The notes below the pieces were generated by a model. That model saw only the letters and a program-made list of their open reading frames with translations. It did not search any database and was not told the origin of the DNA. The translations under genes were made by a program, and so were the position numbers. This document shows, piece by piece, positions 1 through 11,523 of a stretch of DNA of 64,000 bases. Position 1 is the stretch's first letter, and the number at the start of each line of letters is the position of its first letter. Source of the stretch: Erinaceus europaeus (lineage: Eukaryota; Chordata; Mammalia; Eulipotyphla; Erinaceidae); the NCBI RefSeq assembly GCF_950295315.1, contig NC_080170.1, forward strand, positions 98,765,971-98,829,970, written 5' to 3'.

Positions 1-340
1 TTTAGATGGAAGACTAAACAGAAGGGGTATATATCAGAATAAAATTGTCTGACTTTATACAAATTATCTTCAAGCTATATCATAAAAAACATAAGCAAAA
101 TTCTAAGTAAACATTCCAGGAGTCACTTGGCTGTTTCAATTTGAGACACTATTATACATATCAAGGTAATGATTAAGTCATAGCAGATTTAGATTAGAAC
201 TCTGGGTTGTGTGCAAAAATCTAGAAGACCACATGTTTTCCAGATGTTCTGTATTAACTACAACTAAATCCTTCAGATACTCCAGGGAAAAAAAAATTAG
301 GTAAATTCAAATGATGTTAACTTTGAACAGTAGAAGATGT

Positions 341-610
341 GGGGGAGACAGGTGGTAGTGTAGCAGATTAAGCACATGTGGCGCAAAGCCCAAAGACTGG
401 CATAAGGATCCTGGTTTGAGCCCCCAGATCCCCACCTACAGGGGAGTCGTTTCACAAGCAGTGAAGCAGGTCTGCAGGTGTCCATCTTTCTCTCCCCCCT
501 CTGTCTTCCCCTCCCCTCTCCACTTCTCTCTGTTTTATCCAACAACGACAACATCAATAATAACAACCACAACAAGGGCAACAAAAGTGAAGAGAAAGAA
601 AAAAAAAGAT
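341..610 (+). repeat. tRNA-derived SINE, family A (hedgehog-type)
   Basis: Head has a box-A-like 'ggtagtgtagcagattaag' and a box-B-like 'ggtttgagccc', followed by a pyrimidine-rich body and an A-rich tail with 'aacaa' units. The direct repeat gaagatgt at 333-340 and 611-618 is the target-site duplication, which fixes both ends. Reading frames over it are chance. Confidence 0.85.
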
Positions 611-654
611 GAAGATGTGAATCCATTTGACTAACTTTCTATTTGTTTTTTTAA

Positions 655-864
655 TTTTTGTATTATCTTTATTTATTGGATAGAGACAGCCAGAAATCAA
701 GAAGGGAAAGGGGATAGAGAAGGAAAGAGACAGAGAGATACCTACAACACTGCTTCACTACTTGCAAAGCTTCCCCCCTGCAGGTAGGTACTGGGGCCTT
801 GAACCTGGGGTCCTTGGGCATTGTAAAGTGTGCACTCAACCAGGTGTGCCACCACCTTGCCCCA
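655..864 (-). repeat. tRNA-derived SINE, family C, reverse orientation
   Basis: Read on the minus strand it has the 'ggtggcacacctggttgag' head, a 'ccccaggttcaaggcccc' box-B-like block, a 'cctgcaggg' core, then a GA/CT-rich body and an A/T-rich end. Related copies lie near 13205, 31935, 35235, 37090 and 56735. Confidence 0.75.
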
Positions 865-1186
865 AATTCCTATTTTTAATAAATTACTTGATGTATTTCC
901 AGGAATATACATTAAAACAAACCCACAAATATATTACTTACTGCTATTCTCACTCATGAACATTCCACACCTGCAACAGCAGGTTTTGAATTTCATATTA
1001 TAGCAATTTTATTTACAAAACTACTGGTTTTATAAAGACTAAAACAATAATTTTTACTATTTACCCATTAGAGATACTCTTTTGCGGGTGTGTGTGTCAG
1101 TACAAAGATACTCAGAATATTCAGATATTTGAAATACTTATTTGATTTTACAAAGATATTTACATTTCTTAGAAAAGTGATTCACT

Positions 1187-1351
1187 TGTGGTCCAGGAGA
1201 TGGCACAGTGGATAAAACTTTGGACTTTCAAGATTGAGGTCCCGAATTCAATTCCCGGCAGCACATGTACCAGAGTGATGTCTGGTTCTTTCTCTCTCTC
1301 CTCCTATCTTTCCTAATTAATAAGCAAATAAAGTCTTTAAATTAAAAAAAA
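1187..1351 (+). repeat. tRNA-derived SINE, family B
   Basis: Short SINE with a 'ggcacagtggataaaac' head, 'gaattcaattcccggcagc' box B region and a short CT-rich body ending in 'taataagcaaataaa' and poly-A. Flanked by a near-perfect duplication: agaaaagtgattcac at 1171-1185 and agaaaagtgactcac at 1352-1366. Confidence 0.85.
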
Positions 1352-1829
1352 AGAAAAGTGACTCACCCCTTTCAGAAGATAGATTGTTCAAGTTGCTGCT
1401 CAGATCCAAGTCAAGTCTGCCTGCATTATAGTGTTCCAGGTTTAGTCAAGTGATTCATAAACCAACCCTCTGCACTCGATTTCAGCTGAACTGTTTATAT
1501 TCTTGGGATGTGAATTCACTCCAGTAAATTATACTGTAACTATATATCATTGACTTGAGTTGTAAGTAAAACCTTTCCACCCCAGGGTGGAGGGAGGTAG
1601 CTCTTTTGAAGTATAAACATCATATTACCACATTAAACATGCAAGCTGGTTAATCTCTGTGTTGTCTTTATCTATTTAGATGTTCTCCTCTTGGCATTTT
1701 TAATCTTTGTTTCTTTTATTCAGCATCATAAAACATTCACTGAAGACCATTATATTGTATGGTATATTATTTGTGAATTTATTTTAGGAAGAAAGAAAAC
1801 CTTAAAACAAACCTTGCTAGAATGTGCAG

Positions 1830-2110
1830 ATACAAACAAAAATTAGAAACATCTACTGTTGGAGAGGCCATTGGATTAAAGAAACTATCCTACATTGCTG
1901 GTGGGAATGTAACTTGGTTGAATTCCTGTGGCAAAAAGTCTGAAGAGTCAGCAGAATGTTAGAAATGTATCTACTCTATGACCTGGGAATTCCTGTCTTG
2001 AGGATATATCCAGGGGAAGCAAAGACACCTGCCTGCACACTTAGGTTTACAGCAACACAATTTTCTATAACCAAAACTTGGAAACAACTCACATGCTTAA
2101 CAGTAGAGGG
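1830..2110 (+). repeat. LINE-1 ORF2 3' fragment
   Basis: Contains typical mammalian L1 ORF2 tail wording such as 'ctgctggtgggaatgtaa' (here 'attgctggtgggaatgtaa') and 'ctatgacctgggaattcc', followed by the block on remote cell counts and 'aaaacttggaaacaac'. Frame is broken. It runs into a purine-rich SINE at about 2110. Confidence 0.75.
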
Positions 2111-2665
2111 GTGGCTAAGAAAGACAGAGAGGCAGAGTGAGATGAGAGAGAGAGTCAGAGGGAGAGAGAGAGAGAAAGAGAAGAAGAAGGAGGAGGAGGA
2201 GGTGGAGGAGGAGGAGGAGGAGAAGAAGGCAAAGAAGAAGAAGGAGGAGGAAGGAGGAGGAGGAGGAAGGAGGAGGAGGGAGGAGGAGGAGGAAGGAGGA
2301 GGAGGAAGGAGGAGGAGGAAAAAGGAGGAAGAGGAGGAGGAGGAGGAGGAGGAGAAGGAGGAGGAGGAGGAGGAGGAGGAGGAGGAGAAGAAGAAGAACA
2401 AGAAGAAGAAGAACAAGAAGAAGAACAAGAAGAAGAAGAACAAGAAGAAGAATAAGAAGAAGAAGAACAAGAAGAAGAAGAACAAGAAGAAGAAGAACAA
2501 GAAGAAGAAGAACAAGAAGAAGAAGAACAAGAAGAAGAAGGAGAATTGAAAGAGTGTTCAGCACTAAAGCTTTATTCATTGTAGTGGGGGTAGCCAGGCA
2601 TAAACCTGGGCTGCAGACATGGTAAAGCAGCACACTATCTAAGTAAGCTATTTTGCCTGCCAGCA
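2111..2665 (-). repeat. SINE with expanded GA-rich body
   Basis: The right end (2555-2665) reads on the minus strand as a tRNA-type SINE head ('ggcaggcaaaatagcttac' then 'cccaggtttatgcctggc'). The GA-rich body of that SINE has grown into the purine tract at 2130-2545. Long Lys/Glu or Leu/Ser frames over this block only reflect the repeat. Confidence 0.6.
2130..2545. repeat. Long polypurine microsatellite (GGA/GAA, then a 15-bp unit)
   Basis: About 400 bp almost wholly A and G on the plus strand. It passes from GA repeats to GGA/GAA triplets and then to a higher-order 15-bp unit built of GAA triplets with one AAC (about 2395-2545). Tracts of this type can form triplex DNA and are length-unstable. 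Confidence 0.95.
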
Positions 2666-2669
2666 ATAT

Positions 2670-4040
2670 TTCTTAAATTGTCCTCCATTCTATACAGTTT
2701 TTATTCTACAATTCATACTTCACATTGAATTAAAATTGCTCTTCAGAACACAAATAAAGTTGTCATTTAAAACATTGACTGTTTTCTTTTGTTCTATGCC
2801 CACCACAATACTATCTGAATTAACAAACATGACACTCAGCCCTAGTATTTTGATGACTATCTGTGTCCACTCATTGCAATTGACTGTATAATCCAGTAGA
2901 TATCATACCACTAATAGAAGTTTACCAAATTACTTGTCATTTCTCCAAGTATGTTGATTTTAAAAAAAATTTTGGACTCTTGCACAAGCTAATCTTTCGA
3001 ATTGAATTTCTTTCTTAATTAGTAAAATTATATATAAAACTTCTAAATTTGTGGATAGCTTATTCTTCTATGAACTAAGGTTTTCTCCTTCAACTAACAC
3101 TCAAAAACATAGATATAACTATTTTCATTTTACTAATAATGAAGTGGAAATATGAAGAGGATAAGAGCTAGAACATTAATGTAAAGTTAGATTTCAAAGT
3201 AAGCATACTGTTTCTAGGATTTGGACATAAAAAAACTGTCTTGATTATCTTTTTATTCCCCACAGCATGCTATACATTATTGGTACAGAGCAGGTGCTAA
3301 ATAAATGTTTGTTAAATTGAATGTTTTATTCAAATTATAATTTGGGCTTGAATGTTCCTGTAAATTAACTTAATTATCCACTTGAGAATGTCAGTGTTGC
3401 CTTGACCCATTTTTGTTAAAAATGGGTTCTTCCTTTATTTCTTAAATATTTCTGTTTTGACATTCATAATCACAACAGATACTAATCTCAGAAATCTGAA
3501 CAAAGACACCACAACATAGTATTTTTTCAGAACAGTATAGGATGACCCTAGTTGATGGCAATTATCCAGAAGTGGCTACAGTTAGTAAAGTGACTTGCAA
3601 ACAAATTTACTTTCCTTTGAATGGAATTTAGAAGCAAAAAGCTACAATTAAGAAAATTTGCAAATAAAGTGTAGACTACATGCAGATTTTAGTTTCAGTG
3701 CCTCCTACGTGTGGACAGAAGAAACAGGGAGACATTGTGTTTTTCATGTAACAACCTCTATTTTATGAAGTTATATTTTCTGTCAAATCAGAAATTATAT
3801 ATTTTTTCAGAAACTACCTTTTAATCATAAACCACAAATGATATTATAAGGAAACAGTTCAAAACCTTTATAACTTTTTGCCAATTGAGGCAAAGTGCAT
3901 CTTTCAGATATGGACCACACCTGTCACTATGGAAATGGAAAACTAAATATGAAAATTTAGGTTATGGAATCTCTTTAATTTTCCCTAATACTTTTCTTAG
4001 TATTAAAAATGTGTGAAGCTTTTATACCTAGGTGAATTTA
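2670..4040. other. AT-rich unique DNA, nothing recognised
   Basis: About 1.4 kb with no convincing reading frame, SINE or L1 motif. It is probably old decayed intergenic or intronic sequence. Confidence 0.5.
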
Positions 4041-4041
4041 C

Positions 4042-4073
<32 letters not shown>
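4042..4073. repeat. (AC)n microsatellite
   Basis: A clean run of about 15 AC units. Confidence 0.95.
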
Positions 4074-4074
<1 letters not shown>

Positions 4075-4310
4075 TTTATTTGGTAGAATAGTGTATGTAT
4101 ATGTGATACTTTTATTAATCTGATTATTCTTTAGAATTTTAGTATAACATTAGAAACTGACATACTTGATACTGGTACTTTATAGTAAGTTTCTTCAATC
4201 TCAACACCTTTGGCAATTTGAACAGAATAATCATTGTATAGGGCTCTTCTGTGACTTGTGGTTATAAATAGTTCAACAGCATTCTGGGTCTATAATCACA
4301 AGATGCCAAG

Positions 4311-4798
4311 ATCTTTTTTTTTTTTTTTTTAAGCCCCCAAGGTTATATTTGGGACTTGGTGCCTGCACTACAAACACTACAAATGAGCTGTTCCTGGTGG
4401 TCTTTTTTCCCCCCATTAGATAGAACAGAGAGAAATTGAGAGGGGAAGGAAATAAAGGGGCAGGGGGGAGAAAGGTAAACATCTGCTGACCTGTTTCACT
4501 GCTTGCACAGAGACTCCCTAGCAGGTGGAGAGCCCGGGCTTGAACTCGGATCTTTGTGTTTGTTTTTGTGTTTCTTTTTTTGTTTTTTTTAAAAACTTTT
4601 TTATTTATAAAAAGGAAACATTGACTAAACCATAGGATAAGAGGGGTACAACTCCACACAATTCCCACCACCAGAACTCCGTATCCCATCCCCTCCCCTC
4701 ATAGCTTTCCTATTCTTTAACCCTATGGGAGGATGGACCCAATGTCCTTGTGTTTCTAACTGTGTGCATTTAACCCAGTGCACTACCGCTCAGGCCCC
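4311..4798 (-). repeat. Family A SINE interrupted by an L1 3' end
   Basis: Poly-T at 4314-4331, then the reverse complement of a family A SINE to 'cttgaactcggatcttt' (about 4555). It resumes at about 4745 with 'taacccagtgcactaccgctcaggcccc', the reverse complement of the SINE head. The insert at 4570-4745 is a later L1-type 3' end, so the SINE is the older of the two. Confidence 0.8.
4570..4745 (-). repeat. L1-type 3' terminal fragment nested in a SINE
   Basis: Starts with a T-rich stretch (reverse A-tail) and carries the block 'accataggataagaggggt', 'acaattcccaccaccagaac' and 'ctattctttaaccctatggg' that is shared with at least ten other places in the window. Only the last 170 bp of the family is present, as expected of 5'-truncated retrotransposition. 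Confidence 0.75.
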
Positions 4799-4999
4799 AC
4801 TTGGCCATTCTTTAGTTTGGTATAAATTTTAATGCTTCTGAATGTTGTCAAATATCCTATAGAAGTAAAGGAAGCTATACTATTGTCGAGAGATATTGCT
4901 TTATGCTGAGTTACTGTCCTTAGAATTTGTATTTACCATTACACTGGACTCCAAAAGAACACATATTGAGGAAAGGAGTTTAAATTCCTCCTCATCCTC

Positions 5000-5003
<4 letters not shown>

Positions 5004-5039
<36 letters not shown>
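5004..5039. repeat. (ATT)n microsatellite
   Basis: About 12 ATT units, directly beside a short reverse SINE remnant. Confidence 0.95.
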
Positions 5040-5041
<2 letters not shown>

Positions 5042-5115
5042 AGAGCACTGCTCAGCTCTGGGTTATGGTGGTTTTGGGTGGTGTTGGCTGAGACCTTGGA
5101 GACCGAGGCATGACA
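5039..5115 (-). repeat. SINE remnant, family D
   Basis: The block 'gagcactgctcagctctggg' followed by 'ttatggtggt' is the reverse complement of the tail-side of the family seen at 49315, 55785 and 43365. The box B part is badly worn. Confidence 0.5.
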
Positions 5116-5374
5116 ATATTTTTTCACAACCTTATGATATCTCCTCCCAACTATTCCCTGAATTTAAAGAGTTCTTATTCCTCCCATATAGTGAATAGAA
5201 AGCAGAGACTCAGTACCTTGTTTTAATACACTACTAAACAGACTCAAAACTCTTACACCGCAACTAACTCTATTTAGAAACCATACTTTATTCTAGGATT
5301 GGAAGGAAAGGCCTGGCCATTTTGAACTGTTTTCTTTTAACAACATAATGGCAGAATTAGTAAAGCAAATCTAC

Positions 5375-5533
5375 CTTGTGAATGTCTTCCTTGCAGCATG
5401 AGTATCTAACTGATCATTCTGTCCTTGTGGGTGTTGTACATTAAAGTGTGCAACAAATGCATTAAGTTGAGTTTCCGCCTTCTTCTTAGATAACACTTTT
5501 CCACCTGAAGCAATCCCAGCAGGTAAATATGTA
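5375..5533 (-). CDS. Candidate orphan coding exon, gene unknown
   Basis: On the minus strand a good polypyrimidine tract ending in TTTCTTTCTCCTGCAG abuts 5533, and the segment ends at 5375 before a GTAGAT donor. The 159 bp between them (53 codons, phase 2 at both ends) is open and has a mixed, non-repetitive composition: it includes 'LPAGIASGGKVLSKKKAE' and then 'FVAHFNVQHPQGQ'. No repeat family of the window covers it. I do not recognise the protein. It may be an exon of a gene whose other exons lie outside the window, an exon of a decayed gene, or chance: an open stretch of this length with splice-like ends is not rare. No companion exon was seen in the window. Confidence 0.3.
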
Positions 5534-6079
5534 CTGCAGGAGAAAGAAAGCAGCTGGTCACTACTACCTCCCACTGTATTTTCATTTGATCAGAGGTAAT
5601 TGCTCCTATAGCCACCTGAGTACCCAGCAAACAGATAATGTGGATGGAGATGTCACATATATGTTTTAACATCTGTAATAGTGTCCATTCACATTATTCC
5701 AAAAATTAACTCAATAATATTATGTATACATGTATTAATTTTATCAAAAGAGAGTGTACAGTTACTTTTTAAATTTTTTTACCAGCTTACCTCCATTTTT
5801 GTGTGATATCGTTATGGTTCTTTGGAGTGGGCACAGGGGCACAATGGGTCCTACCAATGTTAAGCAGTCACAGTGCTGTCAGATATCTCAGCCAATCAGT
5901 GAGCTCTGGATGAGGCACTGGCATTTCCCTATGTAGACCTCATATCCATAGGGAAGATTTCTGTTGTCTGTCATTCACTACAACCCAGAACTAACTACTG
6001 CTCGGTACCATCTATATAAATAAAGAGTTTCATGTTTTTCATGCGACTTTTAAAATGAAAATCAATTTCTTATTTTTAA

Positions 6080-6840
6080 AACATTTTTATTGGGGTAAAT
6101 CCAGAAATTAGTACCATTCACTACAGCAATAAAAATCAATAAATATTTAGGAATAAGCCAATTTAAAGAAGTGAAAGACTTGTATACTGAAAATTGTGAG
6201 TCACTATTTTTTTATTCAAGAAAATAGAAAAAAGATATAAAGAAGTGCAAGGATATCCCATGTTGATAGACTGGAAGTATTAACATCATCAAAATGAATA
6301 GTCTACCCAGAGCCATATAAAAATGTAATGCAACCCCCAACAAGATCCCATCAATTTTTAAAAAGAGAATCAAGCAAAAAGCTTGACAAATATGTATCTG
6401 GAACCAGAAAATACCTAGAATCACCAAAACAATCTTGAAAGAAAGGAACTGAACTAGAGGGATCACACTCCCAGATCTCAAACTTTATTATAGGGCCATT
6501 GTAATCAAAACTGTCTGGTACTAGAACAAAAATGGATGCACTGATCAGTGGAATAGAATTGAAAGCCCAGAAATAAGCCCCCACACCTATAGACATTTTT
6601 GACAAGTGGGTCCAAGCTATTAATGGAAAAAGGAGAGTCTCTTCAATAAATGGTTTTGGGAATATCGGGCTGAAGCATGCAGAAGAATGAAACTGAAGCA
6701 GTACGTTTCACCACATACACAAGTCAACTCTAAATGCATTATGGACTTGGCTGTTAAACCAGAAAGTATCAAATACTTAGGAGAAAATATTGGCAGCATT
6801 ATTTTCCAGCTAAATTTTATAGTCACTTTCCATTCAATGC
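6080..6840 (+). repeat. LINE-1 ORF2 fragment
   Basis: Carries recognisable L1 ORF2 blocks in order: 'gaagtgaaagacttgtatac', 'atcccatgttgatagactgg', 'aatgcaacccccaacaagat', 'aaccagaaaatacctagaat', 'agggatcacactcccagat', 'tatagggccattgtaatc' and 'aagcccagaaataagccc'. The frame is broken by stops and small indels, so it is a dead 5'- and 3'-truncated piece. Confidence 0.85.
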
Positions 6841-7083
6841 CTGAATTCAATTGTACTCTTCTCTTTCCTTACTTCCTACAGTACAATGCCAAGGGTGAGC
6901 CTACTGTACTTAAACTGGGTACAGCAATAGCTTAAACATAAAGAACATAAAATTTCAACAGTAAACACTATTATGAGTATGAAAAATATCTTACAGGAAA
7001 AACATCTTTTTCTAAATTTGACTGTTCACAATGAGTGCAAATTTTGTTGCTCTGATTTTTTTGTTCTCTTACTTATTGTGAAG

Positions 7084-7225
7084 ATATATATATATGTATA
7101 TATATGTATATATACATATATGTATATATATGTATATATATGTATATACATATATATATGTATATACATATATATGTATATATATGTATATACATATATA
7201 TATATACACATATATATTTCTTTCC
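7084..7225. repeat. (TATATG/TACATA)n alternating purine-pyrimidine tract
   Basis: About 140 bp of TATATATG and its reverse complement TATACATA in alternation, so the tract is self-complementary and could extrude as a cruciform. The Tyr/Ile frames on both strands are artefacts of it. Confidence 0.95.
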
Positions 7226-7229
7226 AAGG

Positions 7230-9110
7230 CAGTGACTTTTGCCAATGACTATATAATATAGCTATCTAGGGGTGGAGGAGGCACAAAATATTTTTAAAAA
7301 TAAGTAAATAAATACCAAGCCATAATTACAATCTCAACATTTTCAGCCTCTCCACCCCAAGTCTTCAGAGTGGGAATAGGAATTAATCATTCCTATTTTA
7401 GGAAACCTCCATAAAATCCCACTAGTTGAGTGGTGACTAGCTTCCAGGTTGCTGGACACATCCACATACAGGAAAAGTGATGCATCTCAGTCCCACAAGG
7501 ACTGAGGTTCCTGCACTGAGAGGCATTCAAGACCCCACTGCCATCTCTACTTTTTACCATGTCCTTTAATAGAATGGCAAATGTGTTTCTCTGAGTTCTG
7601 TGGGCCCTTATGGCAAATTATTTAAACATGATAAGGAGCTGTGAAAAGTTAAAGCTGAGAGTTAAATGGGACAACTGCACATGTTCTGAGAGTAGTCTTG
7701 TGCCACAAAGCCCTTAAGTAACTGGGGAATTTCACACAAGCTTTAGTTTAGTAGTGCTAGTAATCCAGTTAAGTTGTGGGACAAAAACCTGGTGTCACAG
7801 AGGATTGTCCAGTGGTGGAAACTTCCTCCATTTCTTGTAGAAGAAGAGTCATTAAGTGTGTTAGTGTTGTGAGAATAAAGCAGAAACATGGGAGAATATT
7901 TGTTTGAAAAACACTGTTATACAGAATTTGTCTGCTCAGCTCCTGTAGTATTAATGAAAACATACTATTAAATTTAAGTAATTATTTAGTTAATTGCACT
8001 TTGATACATGCAGTTGCTATGTTTATTTTACTTGCATTCAAATATGCAATCTGTTGAGATTTCTGTGATTTCAGTGAAGCTTTGTGCATTTCAACACCAC
8101 AGCTGTTTTGCAATATCTGTATCTACTCTTACTTATGCATAGTTGTGTCTATATCCTGTTAAATTTCCACCATTACAATTTTAAATTGTTCAAACTCTAA
8201 TGTTCTCCAACTGTACTGCTTGCTGTGATCCAAATCACTTTTAACTCTGCTATTTTTCTCTTTCAATTTCCCTTCCAATTTGCCATCTTTTAGATTGCAA
8301 AAGGAAGATTATTTGGTGCTAAAATGAAATTCCAATTTATCATTACAGCTAAGAGAAAAGTAAATTAGTATATAACTTGGTTTTTTTTTGACATTTCTCC
8401 TTTACTGCAGAGAAGCTTGTGAATTCAATTAAATGCATATATGTCATATATCTAACTAATGTGCTTCTCACAGACCATTTTGTACACACAGTAATATATA
8501 AGCAATGTGGCCTGCAGGAGTCATTTGATACTATAACACAACAAGAACTCCAGGTCACAGCAAGTAGCTGAGACTTATGAATTGTTGAAATAGTCTTCAG
8601 AGATTTGTAGCATTACTTCAATTGTAAGACAAAATATTGCTGGATAATTATTTACTTAGCTTCAGGATGTACTTTTCAGAATCATTAGAATTATTCGGTG
8701 GAATTAGGACAAAAGTTTAAACCATTTTTGTTTGTTTATTAAAACTGATTTAATTAGGCCACCACAGAAATAGTTGCAGGATAATACAAAAATAATTTGC
8801 TGTATTTCAATTTCATTCCTTTTCCTAAAATTGCAGAGCAATTTTTATAGGCAGTATTATGTTGTAAATCTTCACATCATTTCTCCAAGGCAAGGACTCA
8901 TTATTTTTCTCATTTGACAAGTAGAGTTTAAATTGAGGTATTAAGTGACTCACCTAAGGGAATGCAAAGTGTCAATTGGTGGAATAAGCAAATTCTCTGC
9001 TTTTTACAGCAATATTTCCTTTCTTTCTCTGTGTTATACCAACTGAGGCTCATGTTAACTCAGTTAACAGATACTCATTTGCTCCACTTTGTCCTAACAA
9101 AATTCTAGAA
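7230..9110. other. AT-rich unique DNA, nothing recognised
   Basis: About 1.9 kb with only short chance frames and no SINE head or L1 block that I can name. Confidence 0.5.
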
Positions 9111-9119
9111 TTGAGAACA

Positions 9120-9420
9120 GACACAAAACTGATAGAAAACTACTCAACAAAGATACAACTGTACAAAGATATGTAGAAGCATGTTTGCAATATTAATAAA
9201 CTGGGTGCAAGCCAACAATGACTAGACATGCTTTATTCTATTAATACCATGGAATGTTATTCTCAACAATAAATAAATTAACATATGTTACTATAGATGG
9301 ATTTCAGAAACAGCTCTAAAATAAACAAAATACAAATGGATGGATTTATTCTGTGCGATTTCATTTAGAAGAAATTCTAAACTGCCAAAAAGTACTTAGG
9401 ACAGGAAGTAATTGAACAAG
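9120..9420 (+). repeat. Old L1 3' fragment (tentative)
   Basis: The order 'acataaaactgatagaaaac'-like start, 'ccatggaatgttattctcaa', 'caataaataaattaacat' and 'tctgtgcgatttcattta' resembles the tail of ancient mammalian L1 ORF2. Similarity is weak. Confidence 0.35.
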
Positions 9421-10019
9421 ATGATGTACAGACCATGAGAAAATGTCTTGGAAACATAAAACTCTTCCACTTATTGAGTGCTACTGTTAATATATTGCAC
9501 ACAATTACAAAAGAGTTTTTAAATAGTTAATTTTATTGTGATCAGTGGCTTAATAAAAATAAAGTGTATCAGCATAAAGTTATTTATGATATCTGGTTAT
9601 CATATTTTTACTATGTACAATGTCCAGTATTGTTATATTGCCCATTGACTATCATACTGAGTGCTCTCTGTCTCTACTCTTCAGCTTTTTCTCTCCTAAT
9701 TAATCTCATCAGTGTTTTTCCTTTTGATTAGTCTGTTCCAAGAAGTAAAATTTGCATTTTATAATTCTGCCGTTGTGTGTGCTTTCTAAATCATCACTAT
9801 GATGACAATTATTTTCTTGTTACCTTTATGTCATTTTGCTTTTTGTTTTTCTTATGTCTTGAGATGATTATTTCTTTGTGTTTTATGTAATACATACAGG
9901 CACAAACATATTTAAACCTCCACACATTGAAAGAAACTCCACAAAACAGACAGTCTAATAATTGAGAGATGATTTTTGTACTTTATGCATCTAACAAGAG
10001 ATTGCTATCATACTGCTCA

Positions 10020-10089
10020 ACAACAACCACATAAATAAATCATCTAACCAAGAAGTGATTTTAAAAAATAGCTGAATGAAGACCTTTCT
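10020..10089 (+). repeat. LINE-1 ORF2 fragment, left part
   Basis: L1 ORF2 text ('aagaagtgattttaaaaaa', 'gctgaatgaagacctttct') that continues after the solo LTR, at 10737. The two halves belong to one L1 copy. Confidence 0.65.
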
Positions 10090-10730
10090 TGTGGGACAGC
10101 TCACTCCAGGTTCTCTGCCTCACAGGCTGTTGGGCCACTGAGGGTTAGAGCGGCCCCCCTGGGGGTCTTGGGGTGGCTATGCATGTCGGGGGCAAAGTGC
10201 ACAGGGAGACAAGCAGTCAGCCCTGGGAGATCTTCAATGGGTCAACTCGTTTATTGAAGGAAAAAATCAGGCAAATATATTCACTGCTTGAGTGGAAGGT
10301 AGAGGTCATCATTAACCCAAGCACAGAGCAACACAATGTATAGTCATATTTTGACCTACAGATTGTTTGATCACAAGTAAAAGGTTACCATACAGGGTTT
10401 GATCACAGGCTTCACAATGTATATTTTTCCAGAGATAAATTGTAGGTACGTTAGGGCAGGGGGAAGGGAGACAGCTGAGCAATCAGGATGTTTGCTAGCA
10501 GTTTATAAGTTACCATCCACAGTAATTTATGGTCTCTGTTTAGAAAGGTAGGAAGGAGGCATGTGAGAGAGGCGCCCATGTCCAGGGGTCCAGCCATCAT
10601 AAATTCCAGAGGTCAGGGGGACCTGCCTTATCTCAACCTGCATGGGGGAGAGTCTGAGGTCAGATCTGCTCAGATTCTTATGGAAAATGATGGCCTAGGC
10701 TTTCCTGGGCAATGGGCCCAGCCCCCAACA
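10090..10730 (-). mobile_element. Solo LTR inserted in L1
   Basis: A 641-bp block ending in TG...CA on both strands (plus strand starts tgtgggacagc and ends gcccccaaca). It is bracketed by ctttct (10084-10089) and ctctct (10731-10736), a 6-bp target duplication with one mismatch. On the minus strand there is a TATAAA-like site (about 10502-10508) and an AATAAA signal (10250-10255), in the right order for U3-R-U5. No internal retroviral sequence adjoins it, so this is an LTR left by LTR-LTR recombination. The family cannot be named from the sequence alone. Confidence 0.7.
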
Positions 10731-10736
10731 CTCTCT

Positions 10737-11520
10737 AAAGATGTGTATATAACCCACAGCCATATGAAAAAATATTCCACCTCATTTATTATTAGAGAAA
10801 GGAAAATTAAAACTATACTGAGATTCTATCTCATACTTAAAAGAATGGCCTATATCAACAAGACAGGAAATGACAAGTGTTGGCAAAGATATAGAGAAAA
10901 AGCAACACTTTTTAACACTGGTAGGAATGCAGACTGGTACAACCCCTATGAAAAAAAATACAAAGAGTCCTTAAACAAATCATGATGTAATCCAGCAGTA
11001 CTACTCTTGGGAATATATTAGAGATCATCAAAACACTAACTTGAAGAGACAATAGCAAGAAATAGTAACCAAGTATGAATGGAAATATCATTTTATGTAA
11101 TTCAGCAATACCACACTTGGGAATATATTCGAAAACATGACAAAACTAACTCAAAGACAATAGCAAGAAACAGACACAACTTAAATGTCTTGCCAGTATT
11201 AACTGGATAAAGAAATTACAAGATATATATTCAACAGAATTTTTTAGTGTCTACTCTGAAATTAAAAGGAAATATGATAGTGTATCCTTTTGGGCAACAT
11301 GGATGGAACTGGAGGTGATTGATTGTGGTTAGTGAAGGAAGGAGGTAAAGGAGCATTCTCTATTGATTGCACTCATATGTGGAATAATGAGAGAACTGAA
11401 ACACATGAGCATGAGAAATAAAGTAGCTTAGTGCTTGATAAATAGCTTACAGCAATTGTTTTTGGGAGAGAGGGACAAGGCACAGAACATCGATTGTAGG
11501 TGTGATGTGGAACTAAATCC
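10737..11520 (+). repeat. LINE-1 ORF2 3' end, right part
   Basis: L1 ORF2 blocks in order: 'cacagccatatgaaaaaat', 'aggaaaattaaaactatac', 'gacaagtgttggcaaagat', 'ggaatgcagactggtacaac', 'gggcaacatggatggaact' and 'cactcatatgtggaataatg'. There is an internal duplication of the 'cagtactactcttgggaatat' block at 10990 and 11105. The 140-codon frame at 10563-10985 merely joins LTR and L1 text. Confidence 0.85.
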
Positions 11521-11523
11521 CTT

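Noticed and set aside
1956..2666. Long Lys/Glu-rich and Leu/Ser-rich frames on both strands
   Set aside because: They are translations of the purine microsatellite and have no start context or domain.
6973..7248. Tyr/Ile-rich frames on both strands
   Set aside because: Produced by the TATATG repeat.
10563..10985. 140-codon frame
   Set aside because: Begins in the solo LTR and ends in L1 ORF2; a chance fusion across an insertion boundary.
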